Source of the DNA: Chloroflexota bacterium
GTDB lineage: Bacteria > Chloroflexota > Dehalococcoidia > JABGRK01
Length of the DNA stretch: 15,288 nucleotides
Reading direction: 5' to 3'
NCBI GenBank assembly: GCA_030665485.1
Contig: DAOUZV010000009.1
Span: forward strand, 1-15,288
Positions 6,996 to 12,940 of this stretch are shown piece by piece; positions within the stretch are counted from its first letter, which is position 1; every line of letters starts with the position of its first letter. Below the pieces are notes generated by a model. It was not told the DNA's origin. It was given only the letters and a program-made list of their open reading frames with translations, and did not search any database. The translations under genes and the position numbers were made by a program.

Positions 6996-7148
6996 ATGGC
7001 TATAGATCCGGTTTGCAAGATGACTGTGGATGAGAAAACGGCGGCGGCGACTTCAGAATACAAGGGCAAAACGTACTACTTCTGCGCTATAGGTTGCAAA
7101 AAAGCCTTTGACGATAATCCTGAGGAATACCTAAAAGATCAGGTCTAA
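6996..7148 (+). CDS. Stand-alone YHS-domain protein (50 aa)
   Basis: A 50-residue protein consisting of one YHS domain, too short for ordinary ORF filters. It opens with AIDPVCKMTVDE (2-13), the classic D-P-V-C-x-M start, continues with a tyrosine-rich YKGKTYYFC (22-30) and ends with the cysteine pair FCAIGCKKAF (Cys30, Cys34) and NPEEYL (41-46). YHS domains occur in copper ATPases, in mercury and arsenic loci and as small free proteins, and are believed to bind metal through these cysteines. The ATG is preceded by AAGGGGG (6984-6990), a usable Shine-Dalgarno five bases upstream, and by a good promoter. It converges on the Acr3 gene with overlapping stop codons, so a role in metal or metalloid handling alongside Acr3 is plausible but inferred. 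Confidence 0.88.
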   Translation: MAIDPVCKMTVDEKTAAATSEYKGKTYYFCAIGCKKAFDDNPEEYLKDQV

Positions 7149-8212
7149 TCTGGTGTCTGTGCGGCCGCTTTTATATTAAACCAGCGTTTGGTTTTTTTAC
7201 ATACCCATACCAGCCCCAGCATAAGCGGGACTTCGGTCAATACGCCCACTACCGTGGCTAGCGCGGCACCGGGTGCAATCGCGGATAGCGTGAGCGCCAC
7301 GGCTATGGCCACCTCAAAGTGGTTGCTACCGGCAATCAGTGCTGTGGGCGCCGCATCCTCGTATTTGAACTTGAGCAGCTTGGCAAGTCCGTAGGTAAAG
7401 CCGAATACTATCAGTATGTTTATCAGTATAGCTATGGTGAGAATTCCGATTACACTTGGCGAGTCAATTAGCACCGCCCCTTTAAGGGCGAAAACTAGTA
7501 TCAGCGTAACCAGCAGCGCGATAACAGATACCTTGCCCAGTTTGGGCACCAGCCGCGTTTCCAGCCAGTCCAATCCTTTACGCCTGATGACCTGATGCCT
7601 AGTTATGTATCCCAGTATGAGCGGGGTAAGGATGTAAACCGCCACCGATATTGCAATCGTATCCCACGGCACCTGTATGCCGGATACTCCGAGCAGCAGC
7701 ACTGCAAGCGGTGCGTATAAAGCAACCATTGTCAGGGAGTTAACCGCAGTCATCACCAGCGTGTGTCCCATGTTGCCCTTGGCCAGATAGCTCCACATCA
7801 GCACCATGGCGGTGCAGGGAGCTATGCCCAGAAGGATGAGCCCTGCCCTGTAATCGTGAATCTGATCTGCGCTAAGCGATTCACTGAATATTACGCTTAG
7901 AACCAGCCATGCGAAAAGCGCCATGGTAAACGGTTTTATAGCCCAGTTGGAAAAAAGGGTAAGTCCCAACGGCTTGGGCGATTTCAAGGCGCCTCTGATT
8001 TCCTCCCAGCTTATCTGAACCATGATGGGGTAGATCATCAGGAACAGACATACGGCGATGGGAATGGAGATGTCGGCAACCGCAAAATCTTCGAGCGCTT
8101 CTGACAGCCCCGGTACATATTTCCCTAGCAGCGTGCCGATGAGCATGCATAGAGCAACCCATAGTGTCAGATATTTCCCCCATATTCCCAGCTTACGTTC
8201 TTTTTCTGCCAT
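7145..8212 (-). CDS. acr3: Acr3-family arsenite efflux transporter
   Basis: An inner-membrane secondary transporter that expels arsenite. The 355-residue length and about ten hydrophobic helices fit Acr3 (bile/arsenite/riboflavin transporter superfamily), not the unrelated ArsB. Diagnostic motifs: LLGIAPCTAMVLMWSYLAKGN (127-147) with Cys133, AGSNHFEVAIAVA (294-306) and VVGVLTEVPLML (321-332) with Glu327; the equivalent cysteine and glutamate are essential in the Alkaliphilus Acr3. The N-terminus is cytoplasmic and lysine-rich, with no signal peptide. The ATG at 8212 follows AGAGGATAT. The TAG stop overlaps the TAA of the converging YHS gene. No ArsR, ArsC or ArsM is within the window, so it may be controlled from elsewhere; a perfect dyad sits over its candidate -35. 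Confidence 0.95.
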   Translation of the reverse strand: MAEKERKLGIWGKYLTLWVALCMLIGTLLGKYVPGLSEALEDFAVADISIPIAVCLFLMIYPIMVQISWEEIRGALKSPKPLGLTLFSNWAIKPFTMALFAWLVLSVIFSESLSADQIHDYRAGLILLGIAPCTAMVLMWSYLAKGNMGHTLVMTAVNSLTMVALYAPLAVLLLGVSGIQVPWDTIAISVAVYILTPLILGYITRHQVIRRKGLDWLETRLVPKLGKVSVIALLVTLILVFALKGAVLIDSPSVIGILTIAILINILIVFGFTYGLAKLLKFKYEDAAPTALIAGSNHFEVAIAVALTLSAIAPGAALATVVGVLTEVPLMLGLVWVCKKTKRWFNIKAAAQTPD

Positions 8213-8232
8213 ATATCCTCTAGTTAATCGTT

Positions 8233-8260
8233 GATATATATGCTCACATTTAATAGTAAA
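8233..8260 (-). promoter_or_regulatory. Candidate acr3 promoter
   Basis: On the minus strand TTTACT (8260-8255) is followed after 16 bases by TATATC (8238-8233), leaving about 14 leader bases before the acr3 ATG. Both boxes match only four of six consensus positions, so this is a tentative call strengthened by the dyad that overlaps it. Confidence 0.3.
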
Positions 8261-8262
8261 TG
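8247..8262. promoter_or_regulatory. Perfect inverted repeat, possible operator
   Basis: CATTTA-N4-TAAATG forms a perfect six-base-arm dyad that covers the candidate -35 of acr3. Its position is right for a repressor such as ArsR, but the sequence is AT-rich and short, and no regulator gene is present to pair it with. Confidence 0.3.
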
Positions 8263-8315
8263 ATTAAGCCAGTCATGTCGACTGTCTTGGTCAACGAGAA
8301 GAAATCGTGTGGCTG

Positions 8316-8344
8316 TTTACTATTTCCTGCGGTTCATTTAAAAT
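8316..8344 (+). promoter_or_regulatory. Candidate promoter for the amidohydrolase
   Basis: TTTACT (8316-8321), a 17-base spacer and TAAAAT (8339-8344, five of six) lie about 34 bases before the amidohydrolase ATG, with the Shine-Dalgarno GGAGGG inside the leader. It is the best plus-strand candidate in this intergenic region. Confidence 0.45.
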
Positions 8345-8377
8345 GAGGCCACTTTTTGTTTGGAGGGCTTACTTAAG

Positions 8378-9403
8378 ATGGTTATTGATTGGGAGCATCA
8401 CATATCAACCGAGGCTTCTTTCAGAAGACGTAACGGCGTAGACGGACAGATGTCGTGGGGACTGGATGAAATGGGAAGAGGAAGGGGATTGGTGCGTGAG
8501 GAAATCTACCGCGTGGACAGGCATATTGAGTTTATGGACACCGCAGGGATAGATATGGCGGTGATATCCTCGTTTCCGGGTAAGGCCGCTGAACTCAGGT
8601 CGATTGTTGAACTTTTCGCCAAGCTTATGAAGGATTACCCCGACCGCTTTGTGTGCCTGGCTCCTGTTGATCCGTTAAGCAGCCAGGGGCTGGATCAAAT
8701 GGTATGGGCAATTAAAAATATGGGTCTGCGGGGGGTCTGCCTCAGCTCGGTGCAGCAGGGCAATACCTTCATGGACTCGCGCAAGATGTGGCCTTTCTAT
8801 GAGATAATTGCGAAGCTTGATGTACCCATATATATACATGTGGGTGAGCCGCAGGGTTATGAGGCGCTCTACAGCGCACCCTACAATCTGGCTGTATCGC
8901 TGGTTCGTGAATATGATCTGGCGGTTACCGCTGTCAGACTGGTGCTGTCTGGCGTACTGGCGGAGTTCCCAGGCCTGAAGTTTGTTATATCGCACATGGG
9001 TGGTGGCATATCCGCGGTCATGGAACGCCTTATCAGATACATACGCGTGTGGGATGATAAGTTCTGGGCATGGGATAAAAAGCACTGGCAGGGCATTGGC
9101 AAGGAAAGCCCGCTAGATAAGCCCTACGCTGAAAACTTCCAGAAATACTTCAATAAACTGTACTTCGATATGGCCGGTTACGAGGGAGGAATGAACGCGG
9201 TGAAGTGCGCCTTAACTACAATCAAACCGGAACGCCTTTTATTTGGTTCAGACTATTACCCCAACTTCACTGGTTCGCCCGATGGAGCTAAAGATGCAGC
9301 AGATTGCGGCAAGTATATTGAGCGTATAAAAGCACTTGATTTGCCTGAAGAGACAATCGATGACATTTTAGCGGGCAATGCCAAAAAACTGCTGAGTATA
9401 TAA
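8378..9403 (+). CDS. Amidohydrolase 2 / ACMSD-type metal-dependent hydrolase or decarboxylase
   Basis: A TIM-barrel metalloenzyme of the amidohydrolase_2 (ACMSD) group, which decarboxylates or hydrolyses small aromatic or cyclic carboxylates. I start at the ATG at 8378 (341 aa) because the alternative TTG at 8360 would place GGAGGG (8362-8367) inside the gene; from the ATG that site is at a usable 10-base spacing. Metal-site motifs: IDWEHHIS (3-10), giving Glu6-x-His8 as in gamma-resorcylate decarboxylase rather than His-x-His; IYIHVGEP with His154; FVISHMGGG with His206; and LLFGSDYYP with Asp292. No signal peptide. It is divergent from acr3 and ends 14 bases from the converging UspA gene, so it is a single-gene unit. 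A link to the benzoyl-CoA-type cluster about 2 kb away is only suggestive. Substrate unknown. Confidence 0.85.
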   Translation: MVIDWEHHISTEASFRRRNGVDGQMSWGLDEMGRGRGLVREEIYRVDRHIEFMDTAGIDMAVISSFPGKAAELRSIVELFAKLMKDYPDRFVCLAPVDPLSSQGLDQMVWAIKNMGLRGVCLSSVQQGNTFMDSRKMWPFYEIIAKLDVPIYIHVGEPQGYEALYSAPYNLAVSLVREYDLAVTAVRLVLSGVLAEFPGLKFVISHMGGGISAVMERLIRYIRVWDDKFWAWDKKHWQGIGKESPLDKPYAENFQKYFNKLYFDMAGYEGGMNAVKCALTTIKPERLLFGSDYYPNFTGSPDGAKDAADCGKYIERIKALDLPEETIDDILAGNAKKLLSI

Positions 9404-9417
9404 ATCGAGTTTTGGGT

Positions 9418-10305
9418 TTACACCCTAACGAGCAGCAGGTTGGTATTACCGCCTTTCATCACCCTGACGGTGGTGCTGCCGAACAGCCAGCGCCCGATGC
9501 CGGAGCGGCCGTGAGTGGTCATGGCAACGAAGTCGGCACCGATCTCATCGGCGTAGTTTATCACTTCGTCCGCGGTGGAGCCAAACCTTACATCGCTCTT
9601 TACTTCTATGCCTTTTTCTCTAAAACTGCTGCCGACTTTCTCCAGATAATCCAACGCCGAGGCCTTCATCGCATCCATCTGCTGATCGGAGTAGGTAACG
9701 TAGGCAAATGCATCGGCGGTGTATGTGGGATACGCCAGCGATATCGCCTGAAACATTACAACCTCTGGCTTGAAATTGGATGCTATTTCAAGAGCGTGAG
9801 GCAGGATCGATTCACTTTCCTTTGATCCATCCATAGGCAACAATAGCCTTTTAATCGTTCCCATTTTGCGAATATCAGGGCTGGCTTCTTTCGCCCTTAT
9901 TAGCATCACCGGGCGTCTGGTCGCCGTTATTATCTTACTGGCAACGCTTCCCATGGCCCACTGTTTTATCCCTGAGCGGCCGTGGGTTGCTATTACGATA
10001 AGGCCCATATCCTCTTTATCTGCATATTTCACGATTTCTTCGGCGGCATGGCCGACAAGAACCGCAGATCCTATTTTTGTTTCTTCTCCGGGCTTTTCAA
10101 GAAGCTTATCCATCTCGCCTTTAGTGCTACCAAGCACTTTATCAAGATATTCTTTTCGTCTACTGAAAGACGGATCTTTTTCAGAACGACTTAAATATAT
10201 AAGGGTAATGTGTGACCCCAGCCTAGCTGCCAGTTCCTCAGCGTAAGGCAGGGATACTTCAGCAAGCTCAGAACCGTCCAGAGGAACCAGTATTTTATCG
10301 TACAT
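9418..10305 (-). CDS. Tandem universal stress protein (two UspA domains)
   Basis: A cytosolic protein with two fused Usp domains (about 1-137 and 151-295). Each carries the nucleotide-binding pattern ending H-G-x9-G-S: ATHGRSGIKQWAMGS at 106-120 and TTHGRSGIGRWLFGS at 263-277, so both halves look ATP-binding. Each domain begins with the usual beta-strand and D-G-S (LVPLDGS, LLPMDGS). The start is ATG at 10305, seven bases after GGAGG (10313-10317); the GTG at 10311 is only one base from that site and is rejected. Usp proteins respond to starvation, oxidative and energy stress. It follows the helicase gene by 33 bases on the same strand and is likely the last gene of the valS-side transcription unit, with translation perhaps influenced by a small hairpin at the ribosome site. 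Confidence 0.93.
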   Translation of the reverse strand: MYDKILVPLDGSELAEVSLPYAEELAARLGSHITLIYLSRSEKDPSFSRRKEYLDKVLGSTKGEMDKLLEKPGEETKIGSAVLVGHAAEEIVKYADKEDMGLIVIATHGRSGIKQWAMGSVASKIITATRRPVMLIRAKEASPDIRKMGTIKRLLLPMDGSKESESILPHALEIASNFKPEVVMFQAISLAYPTYTADAFAYVTYSDQQMDAMKASALDYLEKVGSSFREKGIEVKSDVRFGSTADEVINYADEIGADFVAMTTHGRSGIGRWLFGSTTVRVMKGGNTNLLLVRV

Positions 10306-10314
10306 TGCCACACC

Positions 10315-10330
10315 TCCGATATTTTTCGGA
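10315..10330 (-). promoter_or_regulatory. Small hairpin overlapping the uspA-like ribosome-binding site
   Basis: In the mRNA, TCCGA-N6-TCGGA can form a five-base-pair stem whose 3' arm includes the first bases of the GGAGG Shine-Dalgarno. It is short, without a U-run, so it is not a terminator; weak translational control of the stress gene is possible. Confidence 0.25.
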
Positions 10331-10338
10331 TTTATGCA

Positions 10339-12630
10339 CTATAAACTTATTCCGATAAGGGACTTAAGTATCATTTGTGCCGCCCTTTTATCCAGCGGCT
10401 GGTTATTATTACCACATTTCGGTGACTGAATGCAACTGGGGCACCCATCTATGCATGGGCAGTCGTTGATAACCTGTAACGTAGCTTCCCAAAGTTGATC
10501 TATCAGCTCGTAACCTTTCTCTGCAATGCCGATTCCCCCTGGATAGGCATCGTATATAAAGATTTGCGGTTTGCCGGTGTCGGGGTGCAGCGTGGTTGAG
10601 ACGCCACCGATGTCGTTGCGGTCGCACAAGGCAAACAGCGGAAGCAGCGCGATAGCCGCATGCTCGGTAGCGTGCAACCCACCGGCGTAATCCAATCCTT
10701 TTTGAGCATGCTTAACTACCATTTCTGACGGCAGGTCAAACCACAAACCTATGGTGGTAAATACCTGCTCAGGTAAATCCAGAGGCTCCTCACCGATAAG
10801 ATCTTCACTTAAGATACGCTTCTTTTTAAATCCCAGCACCTGCGTGGTTACCTCTACCTCACCCAGAAAAACATCGACTCCATTGACATGTTTATTGATA
10901 AGCGTATTTTTTACCGAAATATCGGTTAAATCCTTGGGCTGAGTGTAGTAGGGCACTTCAGTTGGCACTGCATAGGCGGTCCGGTTTTCCAGATCGAGCT
11001 TGGTTATCAAATATGTATCGCCCTGGTGTAGATATATTGCGCCAGTGTGTATCTGGAAGAAGGCAGTTGCCGCATCTATAATTTCCAGTAGCTCGTAGTC
11101 TTCGGATGCATCCACCAGCACGTAATGATCCGATGAAGAAGAGCGTATGCTCACGTCCTGCGCTGGATAATCAATATCTGGCGCCAGGTGCCACGCACGT
11201 GGGCGTTTACGCATTTTGTCGGCAGCTATAAGGCCATCTATTGCTTCCTCAAAGCGCTTACCGAAGAAGCGGCTGTCTCGAGCTTTCAGCGGCAATTCCC
11301 ACGCCGCGCACAGCAGGTGAGGCTCAAGTATATGGGGATTACCTTGATTCGTCAGGGCGTTTTCGTGGCTTTTTTCAAAAAACACCTCTGGGTGCTGCAT
11401 GAAGTATTGATCCAGCGGATTATCAATGCCTATCAGGAAGGAAATCGAAGTTTCTTTCCTGCGGCCGCTACGCCCAGCCTGCTGCCAGGTGCTGGCTATG
11501 CTTCCGGGATAACCAGTGAGCACCGTAGCATCCAGGTTGCCGATGTCTATGCCCAGCTCCAGCGCATTTGTGGATATGGTGCCCAGCAGCTTGCCGGAAA
11601 ACAGGTCGCGCTCTATCTGGCGGCGGTCCTCCGGCAGATATCCGGCACGGTATGGTTTGATCCTGTCGGCAATCTCTGGATCTATTTCACTCAATTGCTT
11701 GTGAATGTAGATATAAATCAGTTCAGCCAACCTGCGCGTTCTGGCAAATGTGAGCGTGCGTATACCATGACCGATAAGCTCGGTTGAGATAAATGTCGCC
11801 TCGCTGTTGGCGCTGCGCCGCGCCGATGTTTTTTCGTCGATAATGGGCGGATTCCAGAAAAGGAAGTCCTTGCTACCGTGTGGCGAGCCGTCTCTGTCTA
11901 TTACTTCGCACGAAAGGCCGGTTATTTTATCCGCATGGTCCTGCGGATTGGCGATGGTGGCGGAACACAAAATGAACTGCGGGTCTGACCCGTAGTGAGA
12001 GCAGATACGCCTCAAGCGCCGCATTACATTTGCTACGTGCGACCCGAACACTCCTCTGTATACATGCGCCTCATCAATAACCACGTATTTAAGCCGGCTC
12101 AAAAATCTTGACCATTGTTGATGGTTGGGCAGTATCCCCAAGTGCAGCATGTCTGGATTCGATAATAAGATATGAGCAGAACGCTTTATCTCCGGGCGCT
12201 GCTCGTAAGGCGTATCACCGTCAAATGTGCCGTGGCTGATGTTGACGTCTAGTATGGATATGAGTTGGTTCAGCGTTCTAAGCTGGTCTTGAGCCAGTGC
12301 TTTGGTAGGGAAAAGATATAGCGCACGGCTTTCTTTGTGCTTAAGCATCTCATCCAGCACAGACAGGTTGTAACACAGCGTCTTGCCGCTTGCGGACGCT
12401 GTGGTCACAATTACGTTCTTGTCTGTTTTGACGGTGTTAATGGCTGCCGCCTGATGCCAGTAGAGGGGCAGTAGACCTAGCTTTTCACTCGCAGCCATCA
12501 GTGAAGGATGAAGCGGTGTATCCAGTTCTCCGTGTATTGCTCTGGTGGGGGAGATGTGCTCGGTATGTACTATCTGTTCTTCGTATTGAGACAGGGTTTT
12601 GAGATGGTTCAGAAACGCTTGTATGTCCAT
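10339..12630 (-). CDS. DEAH-box DNA helicase with C-terminal DUF1998 cysteine cluster (MrfA/YprA-like)
   Basis: A 763-aa superfamily 2 helicase. Motifs in order: Q-like YWHQ (57-60), Walker A as TTASASGKT (76-84), LFPTKALAQDQ (106-116), DEAH (186-189), CSATIAN (222-228), STNALELGIDIG (353-364) and QQAGRSGRR (383-391). The C-terminal part has YDAYPGGIGIAEKGYEL and a cysteine cluster C-x-C-x3-CPxC-x5-C (Cys724, 726, 730, 733, 739). This layout matches Bacillus subtilis MrfA (about 750 aa), a 3'-5' helicase for mitomycin crosslink excision, and the Hrq1/RecQ4-related group. The nuclease partner MrfB is not in the window. The ATG directly abuts the DUF503 stop (TAGATG), so translation is probably coupled. 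A DNA-repair role is inferred from the family. Confidence 0.9.
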   Translation of the reverse strand: MDIQAFLNHLKTLSQYEEQIVHTEHISPTRAIHGELDTPLHPSLMAASEKLGLLPLYWHQAAAINTVKTDKNVIVTTASASGKTLCYNLSVLDEMLKHKESRALYLFPTKALAQDQLRTLNQLISILDVNISHGTFDGDTPYEQRPEIKRSAHILLSNPDMLHLGILPNHQQWSRFLSRLKYVVIDEAHVYRGVFGSHVANVMRRLRRICSHYGSDPQFILCSATIANPQDHADKITGLSCEVIDRDGSPHGSKDFLFWNPPIIDEKTSARRSANSEATFISTELIGHGIRTLTFARTRRLAELIYIYIHKQLSEIDPEIADRIKPYRAGYLPEDRRQIERDLFSGKLLGTISTNALELGIDIGNLDATVLTGYPGSIASTWQQAGRSGRRKETSISFLIGIDNPLDQYFMQHPEVFFEKSHENALTNQGNPHILEPHLLCAAWELPLKARDSRFFGKRFEEAIDGLIAADKMRKRPRAWHLAPDIDYPAQDVSIRSSSSDHYVLVDASEDYELLEIIDAATAFFQIHTGAIYLHQGDTYLITKLDLENRTAYAVPTEVPYYTQPKDLTDISVKNTLINKHVNGVDVFLGEVEVTTQVLGFKKKRILSEDLIGEEPLDLPEQVFTTIGLWFDLPSEMVVKHAQKGLDYAGGLHATEHAAIALLPLFALCDRNDIGGVSTTLHPDTGKPQIFIYDAYPGGIGIAEKGYELIDQLWEATLQVINDCPCIDGCPSCIQSPKCGNNNQPLDKRAAQMILKSLIGISL

Positions 12631-12924
12631 CTATAACGCCTGCGTAAGCTCTATTTCATAGTCCAGTATCTCGGCATCGCCTCTGACGATGTGTATAAAG
12701 TCCATCACCTTGGACAGCATCTCGTTTGCATGGCGGGATGAGTTGCTTACACACGTTATGCCAATAGTGGCCAGTTGCCATAGCTCCTGATCATCTATCT
12801 CAGCTACAGAAACGTTGAATTTGTTTTGGACGCGGGTGATGATAGGTTTTACAAACTGCCTTTTCCCTTTAAGGGAATGACTTGCGTGGAGTCGTAGCTT
12901 TACCTTGAGGACGCCGATGTGCAT
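12631..12924 (-). CDS. DUF503 protein (YlxP-like)
   Basis: A 97-aa cytosolic protein of the DUF503/YlxP family, often found next to translation genes such as infB/rbfA; its molecular role is not well established. The start MHIGVLKVKLRLH is taken at 12924 because GAGGT lies six bases upstream and the preceding residues of the longer frame (to 12966) overlap valS and do not look like the family. Conserved features: HSLKGKRQFVKPII (16-29), NKFNVSVAEIDDQELWQLA (34-52), ITCVS (55-59) and an MDFI helix before an acidic end. It sits 16 bases after valS and abuts the helicase, consistent with cotranscription of valS, this gene and the helicase. Confidence 0.88.
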   Translation of the reverse strand: MHIGVLKVKLRLHASHSLKGKRQFVKPIITRVQNKFNVSVAEIDDQELWQLATIGITCVSNSSRHANEMLSKVMDFIHIVRGDAEILDYEIELTQAL

Positions 12925-12940
12925 GTGAGCACCTCGATAG

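Noticed and set aside
8360..8377. TTG start giving an 18-base longer amidohydrolase
   Set aside because: The extension encodes the Shine-Dalgarno GGAGGG itself, and the ATG at 8378 is correctly spaced from it.
10306..10311. GTG start giving a two-residue longer UspA protein
   Set aside because: It would be one base from GGAGG; the ATG at 10305 has a seven-base spacing.
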